NCBI GenBank assembly: GCA_002633005.1
Contig: NMRA01000153.1
Span: 649,935-677,724 of the forward strand
Direction: 5' to 3'
Length of the DNA: 27,790 nt
DNA from: Phoronis australis
Lineage: Eukaryota > Phoronida > Phoronidae
Shown here: in pieces, positions 1-10,326 of the stretch
How positions within the stretch are numbered: position 1 is the first letter of the stretch
Layout of the letters: every line of letters starts with the position of its first letter
Position numbers and translations under genes: made by a program
The notes under the pieces: model-generated
Database searches by the model: none
The model's input: the letters and a program-made list of their open reading frames with translations, nothing else
Told to the model about the DNA's origin: nothing

Positions 1-1554
1 TATCCTGTTTGTCAGAACTGCACTGAGAACTTAACAGAACTAAAGCTTTTCTGAAGAAATTGCGCAATACTCAAGTTTACCACAACAAGTTGTTTACAAT
101 AACAAGTCCTGTTCTAGAATATTTGTGACTTTCAAAATAGTTAACTGTTATTAATTAACACAGTTGCTCACAAATTTAATTATCGATTAATCGTTACATA
201 ATTCTAACATTTTTCGTCAAAAATGTTACAACTTAGACAATGCGTACATGCACCATTTTCGAATTTGCAATTTTAGAATTGTCGAACCCCAATAAAACTC
301 GAGCATTATTTATATTTCTGGGGTCTGACAACCAACATGACCTCGCTGAAAGCAAAAAGTTGTTTACTATGAAGTAGTGACGTTCCATGACTCAGGCAAA
401 AACAAAAGTGTCCGGAAATCGAGATGTCTCGGAGAGTGATCTGTTAATTACTACTTAGAAAATTATTGTTCGCGAAAAGAAATCAACAAGGTAAGTGGAT
501 GTATGTGGGGAGTAACATTTATTTCTAATATCCTGTAAGTTTCATGTACCAGCGTCGGTGACGAATAGACAACTTATGTTCATTAAAAAGCCCTACTTCT
601 GTAGCCACAAATTTCCCTTGTGGATTCCATGGTTGAGCTTTTCGAAGCCATGGCTAGTGTTGGTACAAAAACTCTTGCTGTGCCAGCAACGTTGCGTAAT
701 CTGCACATACTGCAGGTTTGACAGTCAGATCAATCATGACATACATACGCAAAATTCACCTGAGCAACTAAATTGAGTCACATCACTAATGGCCTATGTG
801 TCACAGCATGATTTCTGCAGACTAGACTTCACAAACTGTAATCCCGTAGATGCACTCAACATGAATAATTCCAGTTATGGTACATAATTAATAACACTTG
901 GCTAAATGCGCATTACATTCGCGAATCATCCTTGCAGGATTCCATTTCGAACAGCTAAGGTTGAAAAACTACGTTGGTTGCCAGCATACGTGGGTACCTC
1001 AGTGAAATCCGTTTATGCAGTATAAGGGGTGTGTCTGTATGTCTCTCGTTGAGGTGAGCGATAAACAAACTCAGACATCGACAAATGACTAACCCGACGT
1101 TAGTCATCCGGATGAATCTGTTCGAACACTACAAATATACAAGTTGCACCACTGACCTTGAGAGTATGTTACCATTGTTTTATAAAAACTATGAAGACAA
1201 AAACGAAAAGCGGGCGGCCACAACCGTTCAATATCTAAGTCCGCTGAGTGACAATTATGACAATATGCATCAAAAACGAAAATAGAATGTACACACATAT
1301 TGAAATCCGAGCAATCTGAGCGGTACGCTCTTCGTATGCGGTGTTAAAAGTAAAAGGCTATTGACTGGAGGACGCAAAATAGACTAAACATTATGTAACA
1401 CATTACTGTCTTTCAGACTATTTTTTCTCCTCCGGACTATAAAATTTCACCTTTCACAGTACCATCCGGAACGTCCAGTTTTTATTATATGTGCACCGTC
1501 TATCTCCTGGCGTCTTCGTGTTTGCATCCAGTCGATGACGTCACGTCCATTGTT
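1..1554. other. Intergenic, no gene recognised
   Basis: Short open frames only; none resembles a known protein. A consensus splice donor (AAG|GTAAGT) sits at 490-491 but every upstream frame closes quickly, so it could at most end a non-coding exon. A perfect 9-bp hairpin lies at 1085-1107. Confidence 0.6.
1085..1107. repeat. Short perfect hairpin
   Basis: ATGACTAAC and GTTAGTCAT form a 9-bp stem around a 5-base loop (CCGAC). Confidence 0.5.
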
Positions 1555-2032
1555 GGCCGTTGGGGGGAAAGTGTCGCCAGAAAAATACGAGGGTAGTTAT
1601 GTACATTACGCAGTTGTTTACGCCGTTAATTACGTCGTAAAATTACGAGCGTAATTTAATTCTTTACGGCTTTACGCTCGTTATTTAGTTTAAACTCTTA
1701 GTTCGATTTTTCAACTCCTCGCGCTCATGTAAATACTTATTTGCTGACGGGTTACATGTCCACGCTACGAGCGCTGAATCATGGTGGATCAAATCGCTGC
1801 TGCAGTGTCAGCGATTATGCAAGAACGAGCTGCACAGCAACAGTCGTGTATGTTAGGTTAACACTGATTGGTTTAAATTTGAAACGTTATTAAGGTATTT
1901 TACGATCGTAATTTACAGCGACATTTCCCCCATTTAATTTACGAGCCTAATTGTACGGCGACAGTTCTGCAATTTAATTTACACTAGTAATTACGAGCGT
2001 AATGTTACGGCGACACTTTCCCCTCAACGGCC
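1555..2032. mobile_element. Inverted-repeat DNA transposon remnant, about 480 bp
   Basis: The left end GGCCGTTGGGGGGAAAGTGT, continuing CGCC, matches the reverse complement of the right end with one mismatch over about 24 bp. Inside the right end the motif TGTCGCYGTA recurs three times about 55 bp apart, each next to ATTTAATTTAC-type and TTACGAGCGTAA-type blocks. Such subterminal repeats are typical transposase-binding regions. No convincing target-site duplication was found, so the superfamily is unassigned. It carries a 26-codon open frame described separately. Confidence 0.7.
1781..1861 (+). pseudogene. Possible leftover transposase start, 26 codons
   Basis: Inside the 1555-2032 element a short frame reads MVDQIAAAVSAIMQERAAQQ and stops six codons later. 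Its composition is helical and protein-like, unlike the AT-rich surroundings. It may be the surviving 5' end of an autonomous element's transposase. This is inference only. Confidence 0.3.
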
Positions 2033-2180
2033 CACCATATTGTATCTGGTTACACGCTCTACCATGAAATATAACGGACACTATTACACATTTAATTAGT
2101 GTACCAGTAATTGGAGATTTTCTTCCCACTTAAGTAGAATTAAAAAAATTGCCATGCTAATTTTGAAACTCTGTCAGAAC

Positions 2181-2431
2181 CATGCGCGCACCAACCCTTC
2201 AATATGGGGGGGCTCGAATTCCCGACGTTGTGGACCTTTTAGTAATAACAAAAGCCGTCGGACTAAAAAAAAGAAAAGAAAAAAAGAAACGGGGGCACCT
2301 CTGTGCATTGCGCCTTTCCATTTGTTTAGTGGACTTCTGTCTCATTTACCTTCTCTGGGGCGGACCTTTTTCTTTTTGTCCACTTCGCCGAATGGGGGGG
2401 GGGGGGCTCGTTCGAGAACAGTGCGCGCATG
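2181..2431. mobile_element. MITE family A, copy 1
   Basis: 251 bp starting CATGCGCGCACC and ending GTGCGCGCATG. The flanks AGAAC and AGAAA make a 5-bp target duplication with one mismatch. The interior (TAGTGGACTT.TGTCTCAT, CACTTCGCCGAATGGGGG) is shared with two other copies in the window. It has no coding capacity and an 11-bp G run near the right end. Confidence 0.85.
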
Positions 2432-4010
2432 AGAAAAGTGCGTTCGGCAGACACACTTCTTGCGAGAAAAGCAAAAAGTGGCAAGACTTCGCTAGTTCTC
2501 GCCATATATTGCAAGCGAAGCACGTGACCACACTAGCTTCTTTGTCGAAATTCACGAGTCTATGAATATCTGTTCAATGATGAAAACAGATGAGCCTCCC
2601 GGTTGCATTTTGGTTCATCGGATAACTCAACAGAAGAAAAGCAGTTTTAGAAGGAAAGACAATCCGGCTTTACCACTGATAAACATTATTGTAACTGTAC
2701 CTTGAGCGGTAAAACAAGTCGGCCTAAATCTAATTCCTACAATGGGTTCAGCATCATTCGGAGCACACTTTTAAGAGTTTAAATTGCCAAATATGATGAA
2801 CGGTCAGGCTTAATGCCTGATTTTCATCTGCGAAAGTTCTCAGCTGCGAGCAGCACCCGCACGTTGGTGTTCTATCCCCTTGGTACCCACCAAAGATATA
2901 AATATATACTTCTACTTCGGGTAGCGGCGAATGTTCAAAACTGCCGTGACTGAAATTAGCCGTTCACTTTTTTTCTCGACTAGACACAAAAGACACGAAA
3001 AGGCTTCTGCACGTATCATTGCTTTTTATGCTAACACGTTACAGCTAGGACTATCTGGACACACCAATACCTATAGAACAACAAAAATCCTTTCGAGGAA
3101 GGCTTTAAATTTCTAAACAGAATAACATTCTGTGCAGGCAACCCTGAAAATTTAGAACAAGTCTGAAAAGTCCTTATACTTTATAAATTCCGCTGGTTGA
3201 GATCACCAGACAGAGTTAGGTGTCCTTTAATAATGCAGAACACTTGTGCAAACTGCTTTTTAAGTTCAAACTGACCTGTAAAGTTTGACGTTTACTCTCA
3301 AGTGTTTTCAAGCTCCACAATCTACATTGTGTTTGTTTCCTGCAAAAGTGTTTGTCAATACATACTCAAAGCGTACCGAGAGTGGCGTAGACATTATTCC
3401 GCGTATCGACCGATACTTTACGCCAATCGAGATAGTTTTGTATTTATCCCATACTCTTCGAATTCCTAACTTTCATTTTTTTCGGAAGATTTTAAATACT
3501 TCACCCAGACTGTTCACGTGGCGGATCACATCCTATATATAGCCTACCCGATATTATATGTACTTTCTCGTTAGGTTACAAGTTTTCTCTATTAAAATAA
3601 AGTTTTAAATGTAACGATTTGTTACTTGAAAAGAGATAACAAAAATGAAAACAAAGGCAATTGTGCATATCCCGAAAATAATTAAATAACAACAATATCT
3701 AATACTGCAGTTACCGAGGAATCGGAGCCCGAGTTGCAGACGATATAATATTTAGCAAATAAAACTGAGACAGAAGTGTCATATAATTAACTGTTTTGTT
3801 CCAGATGTTATTTTTAGACCTGATTGCATGTTGAGTGTTATTCAAACTGCTGCAATTTTATTACTTTAAACTATTTTGGGAAAGTTTGATGATCGAACCG
3901 GCTAACGACGTCGAGTCTACATTGGCCTACCTTTTGAACTTTCCATGTCAGAGAGCACGGTTAAAGTAGTCCGGGAGTGCAAGACGGAAAACAATATTAC
4001 ATGCATGCGC
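2432..4010. other. Intergenic, no gene recognised
   Basis: AT-rich with only short frames and no recognisable motif or repeat. Confidence 0.5.
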
Positions 4011-4160
4011 GGCGCACCACAGGGGGCTGGGGGGGGGGGGGTGGCTACAGACCCCCACTTTTTCAGTGCTGCGTCGTCCATGGTCTATGGGCGGTGCACC
4101 ACAGGGGGGCTGGGGGGCTATAGGCCCCCACCTTTCTTAGTGCTGCGACGCCGATGACAT
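4011..4160. repeat. G-rich dimeric repeat, 82-bp period
   Basis: Two units begin GGCGCACCACAGGGGG at 4011 and GGTGCACCACAGGGGG at 4093. They run through a G tract, then CCCCCAC, then AGTGCTGCG. The first unit carries a 13-bp G run. Confidence 0.6.
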
Positions 4161-5070
4161 GGCCGTATTGCACTCGACTTACTCAACGCGTATGGGATAA
4201 ATTAATTACCAAGTCAGTAGTGGAAAATGTTTGTTTTCCCAGGACGAATTATAAATATATGTCACATGATACAACGTGACTTGCCATTACTGAGTCTAGC
4301 TAAACGCCCTTCACGTCGTGTAATTAGGTAAAACGAGATTATCTCTCGACTTTAATATCGCTTTCCTCAATAAAATTGACAATAACATGCCCCGCATCTG
4401 AAAAACATGTGTTATGACTCGGTAATTATTCTCTGACGCACTTTAATAGGAAAAGCGCAGTACAATCTACATTGTTAAATTTTATTGTGCACAGTGTAAT
4501 GGCCACTACTGACTGATCTCGGAACGGGGTTTCATCTTTGAAATTGTTCTTGGGATTTTCTCTCTTCTTTTGTGCAAACTCGAGACGAGTGTCTATTGTT
4601 CTGTGTTCGCATACGTAATGACTTTAGTAGATAACTATATAATCCTAGTTTGCACTTAATAAGCCCATCGTTGAGGCTAAATTTTTGTGTCTGAACTCAA
4701 AATTTCGAGTTTTACTCGAAATCTCGAATTTTTACTCTAGTATTTAGCTCGAATATAGCGATCATCAAATGCGAACTTGGACTAGAAACTCGTATGCATA
4801 AACCATATTGTATTGGAGTACAGAATAATAGACACTTATCTGGAGTTCACACAAAAATAAAATAGAAATGTCAGAAATAATTTAGAGTTCAATCTCGAAT
4901 ACAAAAGTTAGATCTGGGACCCTTATAGATTTCAATTTTGTTAATTCTTAAGCAGTGCTACTAATGAAAGCAAGCTTAGCAAATTACATGTAAAGGTATA
5001 AAACACCAATTTATTATTTACCAACTGTTTGTATTTTTACTTGTAGTAGGCTACGGAAAACATTGAAGAC
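4161..5070. other. Intergenic with CTCGA/TACTC-rich block
   Basis: No gene seen. From about 4690 to 4910 there are repeated TCGAG, ACTCGA and CTCGAAT words. They resemble the subterminal words of the element at 19623-20967 and may be a decayed relative. Confidence 0.3.
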
Positions 5071-5431
5071 AGAGTGATACTGAGGAGCTATTTATTTAAG
5101 CTTGCGATGGTCAGCATATTGTAGAGTGATACTGATGAGCTGTATTATAAAACTTGCAATAGTCATAATTGTAGAGTGATATTGAAGAGATTATCATAAA
5201 GCTTGCGATGGTCATCACATTGTAGAGTGATACTGAAGAGTTGTATTATTAAGCTTGCGATGGTCATCATATTGTAGAGTGATACTGAAGAGTTGTATTA
5301 TAAAGTATGCTATGGCCAGCATATTGTAGAGTGATACTGATGAGGTGTATTATAAAGCTTGCAATAGCCTTCCCGTAATTGTAGAGTGATATTGAAGAGT
5401 TGTATTATAAAGCTTGCAGTGGTCATCATAT
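5071..5431. repeat. Satellite-like tandem repeat, seven units of about 51-54 bp
   Basis: Seven head-to-tail units each open with (GT)AGAGTGATAYTGAWGAG, continue with TGTATTATAAAGCTTGC, and end in ATGGTCATCATATT. The units differ by substitutions and small indels, so the array is old. Confidence 0.9.
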
Positions 5432-6465
5432 CTTTCTGACATAATGATTACCCGAAAATTTTAGGCTAGCACGGCGTGTCATTTTATCTGAAAATGCGAC
5501 CGGAAAAGAGTTGTCGCTTAATTGAGTGCAAGGTGGTGGTCATTTACATTCACGTGTGGGTACCACAAATACAATATATGTAGTGGAACAGAGAACTATC
5601 TCTGCATTGAAACCTGTGTCAATCCCCTGCCTTGTTAATTTAGCTTGAGTATGGTGTTAGGAACACATATCCAGGGGAAGTAATTGTACTTCTAATTAAT
5701 GCGACCTATACCAAATGTTGCAATGTAATATGTACAAATGAGCTTAGCTCCAATTGCAAATAAACAACCTCTTTCTCTCTCTCAATGCCACGAAACCACT
5801 CAACACTATCCACAAAAGCCTTAAAGCACCACAGCACTCACTTTGAGTGGTAAGGTACACATAGTTCAATTTCCAAGGAAATGCGTTTTTTGCGCGTGGT
5901 CGAATGTTTTTGCTCTGCGTGTTGTTTTGAGCAGAGAGGTAAGGTTTTAAAGATCCTATAGCTTTTCTGAGCCATACACAGTGTTTGGGCGTTCGGTGAG
6001 CCGTGATTTATTGTCTGTGAGCTGTTGTTTTGTAAGAAGGAGAACGGAGTCTACAAGTCCGTGAGCCATATTCATAAGTCACGAAGGAACTATGTTGACG
6101 AGTTTGGTGGCCGTGATTTTCGTGAAGCAACTAACGTTTGTATTGTGTCACTGGAGATTTAAAGCATCTAACCTATCAAAATATTGTCAACAACAAAAAT
6201 ACGACTCTATCGAACAGATCCGGGAACACTGATCCCCGAGTAACTTTGTCAATAGCTCTACCGACAGCTTTGAGTTTAATTTTTAAATATACCTACATAG
6301 ACACTGGGAATCCGGAAAGTATTGGTAAAACTCAAATAAGTGGCGCATACACGAGGCGTCGAAAAAAGTAAAGCCATACACGTATGTCCGGTTTCTTCTT
6401 ATTTACTCTGATGAAATCTGATCGGTTGGATGTAGGGAGAGTCACTGTACTTGAAAAGAGAACAG
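5432..6465. other. Intergenic, no gene recognised
   Basis: Contains AATAAACAACCTCTTTCTCT near 5758 and a run of repeated GTGAGCC/GCCGTGATTT words at 5990-6120. This could be an old retroelement edge, but no coding homology is visible. Confidence 0.35.
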
Positions 6466-6691
6466 CATGCGCGCACCCAGCCTAAACTATAGGGGGCTCG
6501 AATTTTTGTGAATGTGGACCTTTTACTAAAAAACGGAGTATGTTCAGAGCACTGATTTGTGCATTCGCCGAATTCCTGCCTTTTCAGTGGACTTTTGTCT
6601 CGTTTTCTCGGACTTGTTGTTTCTCTGGCTTACCTTTTTGCCCACTTCGCCAAATGGGGGACTCGTTCGAACCCCCCCGGGTGCGCGCATG
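6466..6691. mobile_element. MITE family A, copy 2
   Basis: 226 bp with ends CATGCGCGCACCC and GGGTGCGCGCATG, perfect inverted repeats of 13 bp. It is flanked on both sides by an identical AACAG, the clearest 5-bp target-site duplication of the family. Confidence 0.92.
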
Positions 6692-7896
6692 AACAGCCTA
6701 ATGCGCTTTCCGCCGTAAGTGCCCTTTACACATGACTAACATAAATACACACAAATCATGGATATTAGATGTACAAAAACATGAGATAACGACAGACCAT
6801 TCCAGCTGTGACGTGAAGTCAACGTGGAACATAAGTAAACAAATGGATCTACGCGTATGCGCCTGTTTGCAAAATAAAGGACCAAGTGTTGAAGAGTATG
6901 GAGTTAACAAAATCAATTGACATTTGTTCAGTTATAATGCCAAATGTTTAAAGAAAGGACATATCGGAGTTTACCGCAAAGGCAGCATATCAAATACAGG
7001 CTCATGGGCTTATACACGGATTTTTTTCCGAATACATGTGGCATGCCAACGAAGCCACAATTAATTTTCCCACGATTTGTAGGGTTTTCTTAAAAAATAC
7101 AGTGTCAAAGGAAAAAAAAAACAAAGCTTTATGGGAATTAAGACCTTCTGTTAATTGTGTGTGTGTGTGTTTGTGCGCGTGGGTGCGGCATTAAACTTGT
7201 GATTTCGGCCACTTACGGTTATAACATTCGTACTTTCTTGTTCCGTAATCTACTCAATTCAGAAATGATCTCTAGGCTCTGAGAACTGGAAGTTCTTTAT
7301 TTTTTTAGACCATGCTAATCATTTCGGGTCACGTGGTCAATGGTAGTACCTTTAATACAGGTTTGTCATGCAGGGCCGATTCGAAACGTCATATATTAGT
7401 AATCAGATCAATATGAAACTTCCAGATAATCTGTTTTACGCACTGCTATCCAAAGCGAATTGCTGGCCTTTTAAAACGCTTCACTTTTGCATGACCGGTT
7501 GTAAAAATAGAACTAATTAATGACTTTCATATAAAAAAATCAAAAGTTGCCTCAAAAACGGAAACAAAATGATAATTTAGAAAACTGTAATAGCATTTTT
7601 GATATTTCATCTTGTGAACATTCCTATCAAAGTTAACTCCCTCAAACAGTCATATTATTGATACAGCGGTTGTGATATGAATGCCGTTGAATTTTTGACA
7701 AACTTAATTCAAAAAGGAAATTGTCACGCGACCCAATTAAAGGTAGATTGGTATAAAGTCAAACAATCAAATTTTCCAGGCTTTCTATTTCCAGAAAATA
7801 GTTTTACAGAGTTAAAATCAATTTGTATATATTTGGCAAAATACACATTCGTAATGACAAGATTCTGATAACCTTATAATCAATCATTCTCATTAA
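6692..7896. other. Intergenic, no gene recognised
   Basis: AT-rich. A short GT dinucleotide run lies at about 7157-7171. A 63-codon open frame at 7677-7868 has no recognisable relatives. Confidence 0.4.
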
Positions 7897-8383
7897 AGAG
7901 GCATGGGACGCGAAAGCTCCCAAAATAACTTTTAAACAATTCCTGAGGAAAGTAATATCTTGCAACGTCTAGTACACAATAATTCACTTTCCCGTGAGGA
8001 AATTTCGAGAAATAATACGCCAGCAAGAAAAACTCTGTGGTTACCACAGAATTTCTAATCTCCCTCCCACTTATGGTAAAATGCTTGAAGTCGCTTGAGG
8101 TTAAAGGTCACATTTTCCATATTAGAGAAATGTACTAGGTCTATGTCTTGTCATACCAAATAAGGAGACCTGCTTTGCCTTGTGGGAGAAAAATCGACAA
8201 AGTGCCAAGCAATTGACATTTTTTGATATTTGAAACTAAAGGAAAATGCTTTGATATGAAGAGAAATTAAAATCCTTACAACAAACCCTAAAAATACCTG
8301 GTGAACAGGTTGAATTCTGTTTCAGTGGCAGAGAACCACTTTCAATATTGCAATTTAGTCTGTTTATTGGCTTCCAGGCCTCT
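7897..8383. mobile_element. TTAA-flanked element, Kolobok-like
   Basis: TTAA at 7893-7896 is followed by AGAGGCATGG, and CCAGGCCTCT precedes TTAA at 8384-8387. The ends are inverted repeats with one mismatch in ten. TTAA duplication is known for Kolobok and piggyBac elements; the AGAGG start fits Kolobok better. No transposase is visible in the 487 bp. The match is short, so chance is possible. Confidence 0.45.
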
Positions 8384-8655
8384 TTAATGCCATTATTTCT
8401 AATGTATATTACAAACACATCACTGGAGTAGTCTCCGAAGATTCCTTACAAAATGATTTCCAAGACAGTTGAATCTTGTGGTTTTCTCACATATCACAAA
8501 TGGCCAACAGAACGACACTTTTGCAAGATCAAACCAATAAATGACCCCTGCTGCTTTCTCCCTCTCCATGAAGCCTGCAGGATGTAAATTCTACTACCCT
8601 ATGTTTGTATACGAGAAAATTGCAAATCCATAAGAAAATGCTCTTAATGCACAGG

Positions 8656-8970
8656 CACAGGCGGATTTAGGGGGGAGGCCCAGGGGGCCCGGGTCCCCCC
8701 TTTGACTGCCGCAAGCACAATGGAAGAGCAACAGCGTGAAGCATTAGGAAATATTGTGTCCAGGAGCTGGGACCGGTAGCAGACGAAGGGGAGGAGGGGG
8801 GCTCAGACCCGTTTTTTTCTTAGTCTGCCGATAGATTTTCTGAAGAGAAGACCTACATCTTCGGTCCCCGCAACATTCAGGCCACCTGTGCACATACAAT
8901 TGCACTTTTCCCCAATTCCCCTGAGGATGTTGGGTTGGGCCCCCCTTATGGTATCCTAGATCTGCCACTG
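8656..8970. mobile_element. hAT-like non-autonomous element B1
   Basis: 315 bp with left end CACAGGCGGATTTAGG and right end CCTAGATCTGCCACTG, imperfect 16-bp inverted repeats. It is flanked on both sides by an identical ACAGG. The left interior (GGGGGCCCGGG, CCGCAA, AGCAACAGCGTGA, GGAAATATTG) and right interior (TTGGGCCCCCCTTA) are shared with the 997-bp copy at 14714. Confidence 0.82.
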
Positions 8971-10189
8971 ACAGGGGCATGTTTTTGGCATTTTGCAGAA
9001 CATGAATTTTCGGTAAATCTCCAGTGTGGGACAGTATGAAAAAAATAATCATTTTGCTTAAGGTCGCATCTTGTACCCAGAGGGGAGAGTAATCTTTTCA
9101 GACATAACTACAGGTCCCGTGATGTGACCAACATATGGTGTGCATGAAGACTAATAATTCTTACTTATAACAAATCAACGGGCTGATTTATGACAGCTAA
9201 ATTATAAACTTGTACAAAAATTTACATACAGCAAATTCAAGAATCAAGATAACAACAATCTTCACCTCAGTCACACTATTGGGATGCATAAAGACATTGT
9301 ATTGCTGGCCACGATTTTGTGAATTGCCAAGTCTATTCTCAGCCTTTGCTGATACAAAACGCAATGTCCAATATTTTAGAAATTGAATGCGTGCCAACAT
9401 CATCCATATCCTAATCTTCAGAATCGAGAAAATATCAATTTCAGCTTGGATTTCGGTGTCACAAACACACACATGTATTGGAGACCGTCTTGAAGTGGAG
9501 AACTTTTAACATAGTCCCCCGTTTAGCCAGAGATCACCAAGATCCACGCGCCTGTTCTAGGTGATCAGTCGTTTCAAGACTTGTCCATTCTCTCTCACAC
9601 TAAAACAGCCTGACAATACATTTGCTTGAATGTATACTCCCATCATATGGCCACTATGAGACCCCTTGTTTCTCACTTCCATCAGGCACAGAGAAACAAT
9701 TTCTTTCAACATGTCTTTACACTTAATGTCATGCTTTAATACAGAATACTATCAGAGCAGTTCCAGTGCATAGCTTGTGAATGCATGTAACGCAATACAT
9801 AAACTGCATACAAATACCCAAGCAAATACAGTCCCTGAATAATTTTTTTATCATTAAATACTGAAGTCACAATGTTTGGCACTTGATTTCACATCCTCAT
9901 TGTACAATCCCCTTGTCTGCATATCATCTTAATACCGTGTGCAATAAATATAAATTCAAGTTCTCATTCTTCCATTGATCAACTATAGATTCAAAATTTT
10001 GAAAAAGTCGGTGCAGACAGCAGCACAGGTTCTTGTATCTAATGGATGTATGAAATATTTGCCTGCAGAAACATCCAAGTATGCCACAGAACCATCTATG
10101 CTGACAACTGTTGCCTCGGATACACCTGACTTGAAAAGTCATCAACCCATTGATATTTCGTGAACGTCACGGTTTTCATAATTACTAAA
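8971..10189. other. Downstream region of the NCBP2AS2-like gene
   Basis: Presumably holds the 3' untranslated region of the minus-strand gene. A possible ATTAAA signal is at 9740-9735. Short open frames on both strands (for example 9975-10163) show no recognisable domain. Confidence 0.4.
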
Positions 10190-10326
10190 TTAATTGGGAG
10201 GTTTTTTCTTCTGTTCAAGATTCATTTCCTTGAGACCTTTCTGTAACTCAGCCTTAAACGTCCTTCCGAAATTGTTAAGTCTATTGTCAACTTCTATTTG
10301 GCGAATTTTTTCTAGCCTTTCCTCAC
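10190..10326 (-). CDS. NCBP2AS2: NCBP2AS2-like exon 5 (terminal exon)
   Basis: The acceptor TTGTTTTAG opens a 137-nt exon ending in TAA at 10190-10192. It encodes a charged, probably helical segment from EERLEKIRQ through NNFGRTFKAELQKGLKEMN to the basic tail KKKPPN. The FKAELQKGL stretch matches the conserved C-terminal block of NCBP2AS2. Confidence 0.88.

Noticed and set aside
481-500. Strong splice donor AAG|GTAAGT near the left end.
   Set aside because: All upstream frames close within a few codons, and no partner exon was found. It could end a non-coding exon, but that cannot be shown.
2154-2565. Overlapping 92- and 127-codon frames.
   Set aside because: They run straight through MITE copy 1 and are shared with non-coding copies elsewhere, so they are chance frames.
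9975-10163. Plus-strand frame with a plausible look (LPAETSKYATEPSMLTTV).
   Set aside because: It lies in the expected 3' untranslated region of the opposite gene, has no splice context and no recognised domain.
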